Shown here one piece after another: positions 43,520-52,559 of a stretch of DNA of 53,712 nucleotides (positions within the stretch are counted from its first letter, which is position 1; every line of letters starts with the position of its first letter). A model generated the notes under the pieces. That model made no database searches, was not told the origin of the DNA, and saw only the letters and a list, made by a program, of their open reading frames with translations. The stretch comes from Pseudomonadota bacterium. Its GTDB lineage: Bacteria > Pseudomonadota > Gammaproteobacteria > Xanthomonadales > Xanthomonadaceae. Made by a program: the position numbers and the translations under genes. The stretch spans positions 1 through 53,712 of the forward strand of contig JAEWJB010000105.1 in NCBI GenBank assembly GCA_023386795.1. Reading direction: 5' to 3'.

Positions 43520-46500
43520 TCAGAACTGGTAGCGGAAGCCCAACTGCAGCGACCACTGCGAGACACCGACGTTGAAGCCGTCGGCGTCCGCGTTGGCAGC
43601 GGTCGGCTGGCTGGTGCCGGTGTAGTTGTACACGTACTGGCCGTTGTAGATGCCGGCCAGGCGCGCCACCGAGGCGTCGGCGTAGAAGCCGTAGTCCACG
43701 ATGTGGCCCCAATCCTTGTTGATCAGGTTGCCCACGTTCTGGATGTCCAGCCAGATCTGCGACTTGTGGCCCTTGTAGAAGCCCGGCAGCTCCTGGCTGA
43801 TGCGCACGTCGAAGGTGTTCACGAAGCCGGTGCGGAAGGCATTGGCCGGGGCATAGCTGCCGGCGTACTTCGCCACTTCCGGATGCGCGGCGAGCCAGGC
43901 ATTGAAGTTGGCGGCCATGGTGGCGTCCGGGGTGAACTGGCCGGCCGAGTTCACGCTGCCGAACAGCACATCGCCATTCGGAACGTAGAACAGGTCGTTG
44001 TAGGTACGGCCGTCGCCATTGAAGTCATTGGCGTAGACGTAGCTGAACGGACGACCGCTGCGACCTTCGTACACCAGGCCCACGCGGGTTTCGTAGTCAC
44101 CGAAGAACTTGTGCTTCCAGTCCAGCGAACCGCTGATGCGATCCTTGATCTCGTAGCGCGAGGTGTTCTCGGTGTTCGAGTTCACGTCGAAGGCGTACTG
44201 GTACGCCCAGCCCGAGCTGGCGGTGGAGCTGGTCAGCGGGCCGACTTCGGTGGCGTGGGTGTAGGTGTAGCCCAGGGTCCAGGACCAGTCGCTGCCTTCC
44301 GAGAACGGCTTGGTCAGCGAGACGGTGAACTGCGAGGTCTTGCCCTTGTCGGTGTTGTCGATCAGGTAGACGGCATCGTAGTTGCTGTAACGGCCGAAGC
44401 GGCTGGCAGCCGAGTTGCTGCCGGTTTCCGCCGAGGTCCAGCTGACCTTGGTCGGGTTCCAGTACAGGGTGCGGCCGTCCGGACCGGTGTAGCCCGGGCC
44501 CAGGTTCAGCGCCTGGTAGTACAGGCCGTCCTTGACCTTGGTGTACAGCACTTCGGCCGACGCGACGATGCCGTACCACGGCAGTTCGCTATCGATGGCC
44601 AGGTTCGCCTTCCACAGCGACGGCTGCTTGAAGTCGTGGCCGACGAAGTTGACGTTCTGCAGCCGCGAGCCCGCCACGGTCGGGACCGGCTGGTTCAGGC
44701 CATCCGGCGAGAACGGCACGGCCGAGTTGTAGGTCTGCTGGTTGTAGGAGGTGTAGTTCAGGCCGGTGTTGGAGTAGCTGTTGCCGATCCACACCTGCGG
44801 CGAATCACCCTGGAACAGGCCCACGCCACCGCGCAGTTGCATCGGGCGGTCAGTGTCGAAGTTGTAGTTGAAGCCCACGCGCGGCTGGAACAGGAAATCG
44901 CCGTTGAAGATTTCGCTGTTGTTGTAGCCGAAGGTGTTCGAGGCGGGCGCGTTGTAGGTCGGCGACGGGCTGGTGTCCGGACGGTCGGCGCGCAGGCCCA
45001 GGGTCAGGGTCAGGTTGCTGTTGACGTACCAGGTGTCCTGCACGAACAGGCCCAGGCTGTTGTACTTGTAATCGGCCGGGATCGAACCGGGCGAGGTCTC
45101 GGCGGCCAGGCGGTAGCTGGACCAGATGCCGGCGGCGAAGTTGTCCAGGCCCTGGAAGATGTAGCTGCCCCAGCCGTTCTGGGCGAAGTAGTTGTAGATC
45201 TCGTTGGTGCTGTAGTCCACGCCGAACTTCAGGTCGTGGTCACCCAGCGTCCAGGTACCGGCACCGTAGTAGTTCCAGGTCTTGGTCGTCAGGATGTTGT
45301 TCTGCGAGCTCAGCTCGGTACCGAGGTACAGCGAGTCGTTGCCCGACTGGATCTGGATGCTCGGCGCGGTGGTCGGGGTGACGCGGATGGCCGAGTAATC
45401 GCGGTAGGACACCTTGAACTCGGTGGAGAAGGTGTCGGTCCAGTCGGAGAACAGCTGGCCGACGTAGCTCTCGATCGACTTCTCGTGCTGGTACCAGTAC
45501 GAGCTCAGCGAGACCGAGCTGCTGGCCATGCCGTTGATGCGCAGCTTGCTCTGGTCGAGCTTGCTGTAGCGCACGCTGGCGCGATGCTGGTCGTTGATGT
45601 TCCAGTCCAGCTTCAGCGCGTACTCTTCCAGGTCGGTGTTGCCGTTGCTGCTCAGCGTGCCCGGGTCGATGCCCCAGTTGTTCTGGGCGATCTGCTGGGC
45701 GCGAGCGATGAAGTCGTCATTGATGACCGCATTGGGCTTGCCGTACGCGGTGCTGGCCAGGTCGGCACCCGGCGCGGTCTGCTCGAACTTCTCGTAGTTG
45801 GCGAAGAAGAACAGCTTGTCCTTGACGACCGGACCACCCAGGGTCATGCCGTAGGTCTTTTCCTTGGTGAAACCGTTGAACGGGGTGCCGTCCGGGTTGT
45901 CGCCGAACCAGTCGCCATCGCGGTAGCTGCCGTACACCGAGCCGTGGAACTCGTTGGTGCCGGACTTGGTCACCGCGTTGACGGTGGCGCCGGCGGCGCT
46001 GGCGATGCTGACGTCGTAGTTGGACAGGTTGATGTCGAGGGCTTCGATGGCCTCCATCGACACCGGCTGGCGACGGGTCGCCATGTTGTTGCCTTCCAGG
46101 CCGAAGGTGTCGCTGGCGGCGACGCCGTCGATGCTGACGGAGTTGTAACGCGGGTTCAGGCCGCCGGCCGAGATGCTGCCCGAGGCGCGGTCAACGAAGG
46201 CCACGCGCGGGTCCAGGCGCATGTAGTCCTGGATGTTGCCGTTGATGGACGGCAGCGCGGTGATCGTCTCCTGGCTGACCTGGGTGCCCGAGCCGGTCTT
46301 GGTGGCGCTGAACACTTCCGAGCCACCGGCCACGGCCACGGCGTTGACGGTCTCCAGGGTGGTCAGGTCACCGGTCAGCGCGGCGTTGACGCTCGCGGTC
46401 TGGTTGACGCCCAGGTAGATGCCATCCTCGGTCTTGGTGCCCTCGCCCGGCTTGGTGATGGTGATGCTGTACGGACCACCGACGCGCAGGCCGCGCGCGG

Positions 46501-46717
46501 TGTAGCGACCCGCTTCGTCCGTGGTGGCGCGGCTGACCGTGCCCGACTCGACGTGCGTGATGGTCACTTCGGCGCCGGACACCGGCTGGCCGCTGGTGGA
46601 GGTGACCACGCCGCCGACACCGGCGGAGGTGCTCTGCGCGAAGACGGGAGCGGCAGCAAGTGCGGCCACGAGGCCAAGCGTGAGCTTGGACATGCGGAAC
46701 TGACGGGGGTGAGTCAT
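43520..46717 (-). CDS. Oar-like TonB-dependent outer-membrane receptor
   Basis: 1065 residues. MTHPRQFRMSKLTLGLVAAL starts a signal peptide ending at VFA-Q. Residues 30-110 are a carboxypeptidase-regulatory-like beta-sandwich (GGVVTSTSGQPVSGAEVTIT, YTARGLRVGGPYSITITKPG), then a plug and a long barrel ending WSLQLGFRYQF. This layout is the Oar/TonB receptor group common in xanthomonads, which may carry peptide or carbohydrate substrates; none can be named. Met9 is an alternative start. It has its own terminator and a long upstream region with a LacI-type palindrome. Confidence 0.92.
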   Translation of the reverse strand: MTHPRQFRMSKLTLGLVAALAAAPVFAQSTSAGVGGVVTSTSGQPVSGAEVTITHVESGTVSRATTDEAGRYTARGLRVGGPYSITITKPGEGTKTEDGIYLGVNQTASVNAALTGDLTTLETVNAVAVAGGSEVFSATKTGSGTQVSQETITALPSINGNIQDYMRLDPRVAFVDRASGSISAGGLNPRYNSVSIDGVAASDTFGLEGNNMATRRQPVSMEAIEALDINLSNYDVSIASAAGATVNAVTKSGTNEFHGSVYGSYRDGDWFGDNPDGTPFNGFTKEKTYGMTLGGPVVKDKLFFFANYEKFEQTAPGADLASTAYGKPNAVINDDFIARAQQIAQNNWGIDPGTLSSNGNTDLEEYALKLDWNINDQHRASVRYSKLDQSKLRINGMASSSVSLSSYWYQHEKSIESYVGQLFSDWTDTFSTEFKVSYRDYSAIRVTPTTAPSIQIQSGNDSLYLGTELSSQNNILTTKTWNYYGAGTWTLGDHDLKFGVDYSTNEIYNYFAQNGWGSYIFQGLDNFAAGIWSSYRLAAETSPGSIPADYKYNSLGLFVQDTWYVNSNLTLTLGLRADRPDTSPSPTYNAPASNTFGYNNSEIFNGDFLFQPRVGFNYNFDTDRPMQLRGGVGLFQGDSPQVWIGNSYSNTGLNYTSYNQQTYNSAVPFSPDGLNQPVPTVAGSRLQNVNFVGHDFKQPSLWKANLAIDSELPWYGIVASAEVLYTKVKDGLYYQALNLGPGYTGPDGRTLYWNPTKVSWTSAETGSNSAASRFGRYSNYDAVYLIDNTDKGKTSQFTVSLTKPFSEGSDWSWTLGYTYTHATEVGPLTSSTASSGWAYQYAFDVNSNTENTSRYEIKDRISGSLDWKHKFFGDYETRVGLVYEGRSGRPFSYVYANDFNGDGRTYNDLFYVPNGDVLFGSVNSAGQFTPDATMAANFNAWLAAHPEVAKYAGSYAPANAFRTGFVNTFDVRISQELPGFYKGHKSQIWLDIQNVGNLINKDWGHIVDYGFYADASVARLAGIYNGQYVYNYTGTSQPTAANADADGFNVGVSQWSLQLGFRYQF

Positions 46718-47038
46718 GGGCGGTAGCCTCGATGCGTGGACGGATGCGAGAAAAACGGCTCAGCCACCACCGTCGCCGGCAATGCGCTGATGTGATCTGG
46801 GGTTCCCTACCGGACGGTCTGGTTTCGGCCGTAACGGTTAACAACAGGTTAACACGTTAGACGGGAAATGTGACGGGCGCGTGACTAAGAATCCGCCTCG
46901 CGCCACGGATGGAAACGCTTGCAACACAAAGACTTGCGCCAAAACAGGCACTTATGTGCACCCGCAGCATGGCGGGCATTGCAAGCCCATCGTCAACGCT
47001 CCCTCACGCCCTGTGTACAGCGGGCATGGGACGCCCGG
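46718..47038. other. Upstream region of the Oar-like receptor
   Basis: About 320 bases without a gene. On the minus strand it contains two GTTAACC copies (46838-46844 and 46848-46854 area) in the context TGTTAACCTGTTGTTAACCG, and a LacI-style palindrome further upstream. The receptor promoter probably lies in this part and its transcript probably has a leader of more than 100 bases. Confidence 0.5.
46910..46923. promoter_or_regulatory. LacI-type palindrome TGCAAGCGTTTCCA (minus strand)
   Basis: The 14-mer fits the CG-centred LacI-family consensus TGNAANCGNTTNCA at every fixed position. It differs from the ATACGTAT operators of the sugar locus. It lies about 190 bases upstream of the Oar-like receptor start. 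A single site found by eye, so it may be coincidence. Confidence 0.4.
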
Positions 47039-47638
47039 TCAGATGGTCGTGGGCAGCTTGAGGTAGGTGCCGATGCCGTCGAGGAACATCTGTACCGAGA
47101 TCGCCACCAGCAGCATGCCCATCAGGCGCTCCAGCGCGGACAGCGCGCGGTGACCCAGCAGCTTGTAGAGCAGCGTGGCGGAGAACAGGATCGCCGAGGT
47201 CGCGCCCCAGGCGATCAGCAGGGCCAGGCTGAAATCCGGCAGGCGGTGCGGCTCGCCGCTGCCCATCAGCATCACCGCGGCCATGCCCGAGGGGCCGGCG
47301 ACCAGCGGAATGGCCAGCGGCACGATGAAGGGCTCGCCGTCGGGAATCTCGCCCATCAGTCCTTCCGGGCGCGGGAAGATCATGCGGATGCCGATCAGGA
47401 ACAGCACGATGCCGCCGGCGATGGAGACCGACTCCTGGCGCAGGTGCATGAGCTCCAGCGCGTACTTTCCGCCCCACAGGAAGGCCATCAGCACGAACAG
47501 CGCGATCAACAGCTCGCGCGCCAGCACGATGCGCTGCCGACGCGCCGGCAACGGCTTGAGCACGCTGAGGAAGACCGGAATGTTGCCCAGCGGATCGAGG
47601 ATCAGGAACAACAGCAGGGCGGCGGAAAGGATGGTCAT
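47039..47638 (-). CDS. MarC-family integral membrane protein
   Basis: 199 residues with six membrane segments: FLILDPLGNIPVFLSVLKPL, LARELLIALFVLMAFLWGGK, ALELMHLRQESVSIAGGIVL, EPFIVPLAIPLVAGPSGMAA (the family motif), and a final RLMGMLLVAISVQMFLDGIG. The function of MarC/UPF0056 proteins is not settled. The start at 47638 is the first Met before the opening segment. Confidence 0.92.
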   Translation of the reverse strand: MTILSAALLLFLILDPLGNIPVFLSVLKPLPARRQRIVLARELLIALFVLMAFLWGGKYALELMHLRQESVSIAGGIVLFLIGIRMIFPRPEGLMGEIPDGEPFIVPLAIPLVAGPSGMAAVMLMGSGEPHRLPDFSLALLIAWGATSAILFSATLLYKLLGHRALSALERLMGMLLVAISVQMFLDGIGTYLKLPTTI

Positions 47639-47781
47639 CGGGGGCTCTGGAGAAACACGGGAAGGCGACGGTGCGCCTGTCGGCCGGCACGCCAATATGC
47701 GAAAGCCGGCACGCGGCGCCGGCAGGCAGACGCCGGTGCGGCGCCTGGGCGTCATATTGTCCCGCGCCCGGCGGGATTCGG

Positions 47782-48534
47782 CTAGGCCGGAAGCGGCGAC
47801 GCCGACCAGACCCCGCCGCGGTGCGCCGCGCCGGCCGGGGCCAACAAGGTGATGCAGGCGTGGGCGTAGCGTGCCGCGTCCACCGCTTCGCGGTCCTCCT
47901 GATGCGTATAAGCGCGTGCGCGCAGCGCCGTGCGCATCGGCCCCGGCTGCAACGCCGACACGCGCACGGGGCCGGCGGCAGTCTCGCCATGCAGGCTGGC
48001 GAGCAGACCGCGCTGCGCATGCTGCGCCGCGCCGTAGCCGCCCCAGTAGGCCGCGCCCACGCGTGCGGGGTCATCCACGACAAAAACCAGCGCGGCGTCC
48101 TCGCGCTGGCGCATTAGCGGCAAGCAGGCCTGCGACAGCCACGCGCGCGCGGTGAGATTGACGTGCAGCACGCGCGCCAGCACGGTCGGGTCAGCCAGTT
48201 CCAGCGGCGTCAGGCCGGGGAAATCCGCGGCGCAATGCAGCACACCGTCCAGGCGCCCGAGTTCGTCCTCGATGCGCTGCGCGAGCGTGGCGAAGTCTTC
48301 CGGCGTGGCGCCCACCAGGTCCAGGGGGTAGATCAGCGGTTCCGGGCCGACCTTCGCGAGGCGGTCGTAGAGACGCTCGAGCTTGGCCGGCTTGCGCCCC
48401 AGCAGGATCACGGTGGCCCCCGCTTCGGCCGCCGCGTGGGCGGCCGCGGCGCCAAGGCCGCCGGCAGCGCCGCTGACCAGGACCACGCGCCCTTCCAGCG
48501 CGCCGGCCACGGCGACAACCTCGCCTGCGCTCAC
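47782..48534 (-). CDS. YciK-like short-chain dehydrogenase with altered catalytic residues
   Basis: 250 residues starting at GTG 48534, which overlaps the grxD stop as GTGA. The nucleotide-binding motif VLVSGAAGGLGAAAA and the later LHCAADF are present. The active site is abnormal: where YciK-type SDRs have Ser-rich TSSS and YxxxK, this protein has VVDDPARVG and YGAAQHA, so the catalytic Ser is replaced by Asp and the Lys by Gln. The tail resembles YciK (QPGPMRTALRARAYTHQEDR). It may be a pseudoenzyme or use different chemistry. The start is inferred from coupling with grxD; in-frame sequence further upstream encodes grxD in another frame. Confidence 0.85.
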   Translation of the reverse strand: MSAGEVVAVAGALEGRVVLVSGAAGGLGAAAAHAAAEAGATVILLGRKPAKLERLYDRLAKVGPEPLIYPLDLVGATPEDFATLAQRIEDELGRLDGVLHCAADFPGLTPLELADPTVLARVLHVNLTARAWLSQACLPLMRQREDAALVFVVDDPARVGAAYWGGYGAAQHAQRGLLASLHGETAAGPVRVSALQPGPMRTALRARAYTHQEDREAVDAARYAHACITLLAPAGAAHRGGVWSASPLPA

Positions 48535-48851
48535 GAGGCGTAGGCCTCGGCGACGATGCGCTTGAGTTCGCCCGATTCGAACAACTCCAGGGTGATGTCG
48601 CAGCCGCCGATCAGTTCGCCGTGGATGAACAACTGCGGGAAGGTGGGCCAGTTGGAGTAGCGCGGCAGGTTGGCGCGAATTTCCGGCTCTTCGAGCACGT
48701 TGACCGTATGCAGGTGTTCGGCACCGGCGGCCAGCAGCGCCTGCACGGCGCGGCTGGAAAATCCGCACATGGGGAACTGTGGGGTTCCCTTCATGAACAA
48801 CACGATCGGATGCCCTTCGACTTCCGCCTGGATGCGTTCCATCACCGGCAT
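48531..48851 (-). CDS. grxD: Monothiol glutaredoxin
   Basis: 106 residues with the CGFS active site (C29) in TPQFPMCGFSSRAVQ, plus WPTFPQLFIHGELIGGCDI, the glutathione-binding TVP/GGCD-type region. Monothiol glutaredoxins carry and deliver [2Fe-2S] clusters with BolA-type partners. It is coupled by a 4-base overlap to the SDR gene and divergent from sodB across 109 bases. Confidence 0.96.
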   Translation of the reverse strand: MPVMERIQAEVEGHPIVLFMKGTPQFPMCGFSSRAVQALLAAGAEHLHTVNVLEEPEIRANLPRYSNWPTFPQLFIHGELIGGCDITLELFESGELKRIVAEAYAS

Positions 48852-48960
48852 GGCGATTCTCCTGTAGGGGCGGCAGCGTCGACCTCCGGGTCGGATAGAG
48901 TGCCACCTGGTCCGTCATTGTAAGCACAGGCCGCGACCCTCGTGGCCCCCTCCCTCGCCC

Positions 48961-49539
48961 ATGCCGATCGAACTCACGCCCCTGCCCTACGACCGTGCCG
49001 CGCTCGCGCCGCACCTGTCGGCGGAAACCCTGGATTACCACCACGGCAAGCACCAGCGCGCCTATGTCGATCGCCTCAATGAACTGATCGCCGGCACCGA
49101 GTTTGCCGAGCTGATGCTGGAGGACATCGTGCGCCGCGCGCAGGGCCAGTTGTTCAACCAGGCCGCGCAGGTGTGGAACCACGAGTTCTACTGGCAATGC
49201 CTGCGCCCGCGCGGTGGCGGGGAACCGGGCGGCAAGCTGGGCGAGAAGATCGCGCAGGCCTTTGGCGACTTCGCGCATTTCCGCGCCGAGTTCGAGCGCC
49301 TGGTGCTGGCCACGTTCGGTTCGGGCTGGGTATGGCTGGTGCAACGCGCCGACGGGCAATTGGCGGTGGTGAGCACCACCAATGCGTCCACGCCACTGAC
49401 CGGCGACGACACGCCCCTGCTGGCCTGCGACGTGTGGGAGCACGCCTACTACATCGATTACCGCAACGGGCGCGCGCAGTACCTGGAAGCGTTCTGGAAG
49501 CTGGTGAACTGGGAGTTCGTGGCGTCGCGGCTGCGTTGA
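48961..49539 (+). CDS. sodB: Superoxide dismutase, Fe type
   Basis: Converts superoxide to hydrogen peroxide and oxygen in the cytoplasm. 192 residues; metal ligands H27 (YHHGKH), H74 (VWNHEFYW), D157 and H161 (DVWEHAYYIDY). Gln70 in NQAAQVWNH is the FeSOD-type glutamine of the N-terminal domain, so iron is more likely than manganese. Full length, MPIELTPLPYDRAAL start. A REP palindrome follows the stop codon. Confidence 0.96.
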   Translation: MPIELTPLPYDRAALAPHLSAETLDYHHGKHQRAYVDRLNELIAGTEFAELMLEDIVRRAQGQLFNQAAQVWNHEFYWQCLRPRGGGEPGGKLGEKIAQAFGDFAHFRAEFERLVLATFGSGWVWLVQRADGQLAVVSTTNASTPLTGDDTPLLACDVWEHAYYIDYRNGRAQYLEAFWKLVNWEFVASRLR

Positions 49540-49550
49540 GCCCGCACCCT

Positions 49551-49611
49551 TGCAGGAGCGGCTTCAGCCGCGACCGCGACGTATCCGGTCACGGCTGAAG
49601 CCACTCCTGCA
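49551..49611. repeat. GTAG-type REP palindrome, copy 3 (GCAG variant)
   Basis: TGCAGGAGCGGCTTCAGCCG ... GGCTGAAGCCACTCCTGCA, an inverted repeat of 61 bases like the copy at 10320. The GTAG head is changed to GCAG on both arms, a compensated change that preserves pairing. It lies between sodB and purK, two converging genes. Confidence 0.88.
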
Positions 49612-49637
49612 GAAAACCATCAAATGCCGGGATCGGC

Positions 49638-50783
49638 TCAGCCTTCTTCCAGCCGCGCCACCACCGGCGCAACCTGGCCCAGACGTCCCAGCACCTGACC
49701 GGCGCGGGAAAGCGCTTGCGCCAGCGCGACTTCGGTATCGGCCCGCAACGTCGCATGGCCGACCTTGCGACCCGCGCGCGAGGTCTTGCCATAGTCATGC
49801 CAATGCCCCCCCGGCACCGACAGGAATGCGGTGGCATCGGGCATTTCGCCGAGCCAGTTGAGCATGCAGGCGTGCCCACGCATCGTGGTCTCGCCCAGCG
49901 GCAGGCCCAGTACCGCGCGCAGGTGGTTCTCGAACTGCGAAGTTTCCGCGCCTTCGATCGTCCAGTGCCCGGAGTTGTGCACGCGCGGCGCCATCTCGTT
50001 GGCGAGCAGCTCGCCGTCGCGGCAAAACAGTTCCAACGCGAACACGCCGACGTAATCCAACCGCTCTGCCAGCCGCTGCGCGTAGCTGGAAGCGGTCGCC
50101 TGCAGTATGGCATCGGCATGCGCCGGCGCCAGGCTGGCGGAGAGCACGCCATCGACATGCCAGTTTTCGGTAAGCGCCCATGCTCGGAACTCGCCATCGC
50201 GGCCGCGCACCGCGACCACGCTGACTTCGCGCTGGAACGGCACGAAGGCCTCGACGATCAGGCCGACGGTGCCTGCCTGCGCGCCCAGCGCGTCCCAGGC
50301 CGCCTGCGCATCGGCTGGCGACTTGATGCGGAACTGTCCCTTGCCGTCATAGCCCAGGCGCCGGGTCTTTAGGATGCAGGGCGTCCCGATGCGTGCCAGC
50401 GCTTCGTCCAGCCCGGCGCGGTCGGAGACCGCGGCGAAATCCGGCACCGGAATGCCCAGTTCGCGGAACAGCGTCTTCTCGCTGAGCCGGTCCTGCGCCA
50501 CGGCCAGCGCCTGCGGGCCCGGGAGGACCGGGGCGTGGTCGAGCAGCCACTTGGTGCTGTCGGCAGGCACGTTTTCGAAATCGAAGGTCACCACGTCCAC
50601 GCCTTCGACGAAGCGCGCCAGTGCGGCACGGTCATCGAACGCGCCGACCTGCAGCGGCGCAAGCGCCCCGGCACAGGCTTCGGCGGAGGGATCAAGCAAG
50701 CGGAAGCGCAGGCCGAGCGGTGCACCGGCCAGGATCATCATGCGGGCGAGCTGGCCGCCGCCGAGGATGCCCACCGTGGTCAT
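49638..50783 (-). CDS. purK: N5-carboxyaminoimidazole ribonucleotide synthase
   Basis: 381 residues, ATP-grasp enzyme that carboxylates AIR to N5-CAIR in purine synthesis. It starts MTTVGILGGGQLARMMILAG and contains FDFENVPADS, PCILKTRRLGYDGKGQ and LFCRDGELLANEMAPRVHNS, typical of PurK. Its ATG overlaps the purE stop by four bases, so PurE and PurK are coupled and act in sequence. Confidence 0.97.
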   Translation of the reverse strand: MTTVGILGGGQLARMMILAGAPLGLRFRLLDPSAEACAGALAPLQVGAFDDRAALARFVEGVDVVTFDFENVPADSTKWLLDHAPVLPGPQALAVAQDRLSEKTLFRELGIPVPDFAAVSDRAGLDEALARIGTPCILKTRRLGYDGKGQFRIKSPADAQAAWDALGAQAGTVGLIVEAFVPFQREVSVVAVRGRDGEFRAWALTENWHVDGVLSASLAPAHADAILQATASSYAQRLAERLDYVGVFALELFCRDGELLANEMAPRVHNSGHWTIEGAETSQFENHLRAVLGLPLGETTMRGHACMLNWLGEMPDATAFLSVPGGHWHDYGKTSRAGRKVGHATLRADTEVALAQALSRAGQVLGRLGQVAPVVARLEEG

Positions 50784-51283
50784 TGGCGTGGATCGTCCTT
50801 GGCCATCACGTCGTCGGTCTGCCGCTGCCGGAACTCGGCCAGGGCCTGCCCGACGGCCGGCTGCTCCGGCGCGAGCATCGCCGCGGCGAACAGCGCGGCA
50901 TTGGCGGCACCGGCGTTGCCGATGGCGAAGGTCGCCACGGGAATGCCGGTGGGCATCTGCACGATGGAGAGCAGCGAATCCATGCCGTTGAGTGCCTTGG
51001 ACTGCACCGGCACGCCCAGGACCGGCACGGCCGTCTTGGCGGCCAGCATGCCCGGCAGGTGCGCCGCGCCGCCGGCGCCCGCGACAATCGCGCGCAGGCC
51101 GCGCGCAGCCGCCTGCTCGGCGTACTGGAACAGCACGTCCGGCGTACGATGCGCCGAGACCACCTTCACTTCATACGGAACGCCCAGCGCGTCGAGTTTC
51201 TGGGCCGCGTGCTGCATGGTTTCCCAATCCGAACGCGAACCCATCACGATGCCGACCAGCGGCTCGGTTTGCTTGGAGGTCAT
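50780..51283 (-). CDS. purE: N5-CAIR mutase
   Basis: 167 residues; isomerises N5-CAIR to CAIR. Motifs VGIVMGSRSDWETMQHA, VSAHRTPD and AGAGGAAHLPGMLAAKT are those of class I PurE. It precedes purK with ATGA overlap. Confidence 0.97.
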   Translation of the reverse strand: MTSKQTEPLVGIVMGSRSDWETMQHAAQKLDALGVPYEVKVVSAHRTPDVLFQYAEQAAARGLRAIVAGAGGAAHLPGMLAAKTAVPVLGVPVQSKALNGMDSLLSIVQMPTGIPVATFAIGNAGAANAALFAAAMLAPEQPAVGQALAEFRQRQTDDVMAKDDPRQ

Positions 51284-51350
51284 GGCCCTACCCTGCCTTA
51301 AAGACGTATTCTAGCCGCCTTCCACGCAAGACGAAGACCCGAACCAGGCC

Positions 51351-51620
51351 ATGGACCGCAAACTGCTCGACCTGCTCTGCTCGCCCGATACCCGCCAGCC
51401 GCTCTCGCTGCTGGAATCCGCCGGGCTGGGGGCATTGAACCGGGCCATCGCCGCCGGCACCGTGCGCAAGGCCGATGGCAACGCGCTGGCGCAGCCGTTG
51501 CGCGAGGCGCTGGTCAGCCGCGACCGCAAGCAGGTGTTCCGTGTCGAGGACGGCATCCCGGTGCTGCTGGCCGAAGAGGCCATCGACAGCAGCCAGATCG
51601 CCGACTTCCCCGCGCGCTGA
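51351..51620 (+). CDS. Trm112-family small protein
   Basis: 89 residues, MDRKLLDLLCSPDTRQPLSL, ending QVFRVEDGIPVLLAEEAID, the LLxxLxCPxT and DGIPVLL pattern of the Trm112/YcaR family. In other systems these act as small partners of methyltransferases. This member is longer in the middle (GLGALNRAIAAGTVRKADGN) than the usual 60 residues. Only 3 bases separate it from nadC. Confidence 0.85.
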   Translation: MDRKLLDLLCSPDTRQPLSLLESAGLGALNRAIAAGTVRKADGNALAQPLREALVSRDRKQVFRVEDGIPVLLAEEAIDSSQIADFPAR

Positions 51621-51623
51621 ATC

Positions 51624-52514
51624 GTGTCCGTCGCCGTACCCGTGCTGCCGCCCTGGCTATCGCAGGCGCAGATACAGGCCGATGTCGAGCGCGCCCTGGC
51701 CGAGGACATCGGCAGCGGTGACGTGACCGCCGCCCTGCTGCCGGATACCCGCGATATCGCCTACCTGCTGTGCAAGCAGGACGCCGTGATCGCCGGCCGC
51801 CCGTGGTTCGACGCCTGCCACCGCGCGCTGGATCCGGACGTGCGGATCGATTGGCGCGTATCCGAAGGCGATCGCGTGGCAGCGGGCACCGTGCTGGCCA
51901 CGCTGGCCGGCCGCAGCCGTAGCTTGGTGAGCGCCGAACGCACCTCGCTGAATTTCCTGCAGACGCTGTCCGGCACCGCGACCACCACCGCGCATCACGT
52001 GGCGGCCGTAGCCGGCACGGGCACGCGCATCCTCGACACGCGCAAGACCCTGCCCGGCCTGCGGCTGGCACAGAAGTACGCCGTACGCTGCGGCGGAGGC
52101 GAGAACCATCGCATCGGCCTGTTCGATACGGTGATGCTCAAGGAGAACCACGTGCGCGCGGCGGGCTCGATCACTGCCGCCGTCGCCGAGGCGCGCAGGC
52201 AACAACCGACGCTGCCCCTGGTGGTGGAGGTCGAGGACCTGGAGCAGTTGCGCGAGGCGATGGCCGCCGGCTGCGAGCGCATCCTCATCGACGATTTCGA
52301 ACCGGCGCTACGTCGCGAAGCGGTGCGCATTGCCCATGGCATGCCCGCCACCCAACGTATTCCGCTGGAAGTTTCGGGCAGCGTCGGCCTCGATGGCCTG
52401 CGCGCGATTGCCGCCGACGGCGTGGACTACATCTCCATCGGCGCGCTGACCAAGCATGTCCACGCGGTCGACCTGTCGCTGAAACTCGGCCCGCCGCCTC
52501 ATCACATCGCCTGA
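51624..52514 (+). CDS. nadC: Quinolinate phosphoribosyltransferase (nicotinate-nucleotide pyrophosphorylase)
   Basis: Makes nicotinate mononucleotide from quinolinate in NAD synthesis. 296 residues starting at GTG 51624, just after the Trm112-like gene. Motifs: EDIGSGDVTAALLP, RTSLNFLQTLSGTAT, DTRKTLPGLRLAQKYAVRCG, ENHRIGLFDTVMLKENH and VEVEDLEQL, ending VDLSLKLGPP. All catalytic Arg, Lys and His blocks of the family are visible. Confidence 0.97.
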   Translation: MSVAVPVLPPWLSQAQIQADVERALAEDIGSGDVTAALLPDTRDIAYLLCKQDAVIAGRPWFDACHRALDPDVRIDWRVSEGDRVAAGTVLATLAGRSRSLVSAERTSLNFLQTLSGTATTTAHHVAAVAGTGTRILDTRKTLPGLRLAQKYAVRCGGGENHRIGLFDTVMLKENHVRAAGSITAAVAEARRQQPTLPLVVEVEDLEQLREAMAAGCERILIDDFEPALRREAVRIAHGMPATQRIPLEVSGSVGLDGLRAIAADGVDYISIGALTKHVHAVDLSLKLGPPPHHIA

Positions 52515-52559
52515 ACGGCGCTCTGGCAGTGTTCGGTTGTCCCGACCGCCCGCACGCCG

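Noticed and set aside
43505..46726. A 1073-codon plus-strand frame opposite the Oar-like receptor
   Set aside because: Shadow frame; the minus-strand receptor has a signal peptide, plug, barrel and terminal aromatic residue.
48535..49443. In-frame extension of the SDR gene towards 49443
   Set aside because: It runs across grxD and antisense to sodB, and the GTGA overlap with the grxD stop gives a better start.
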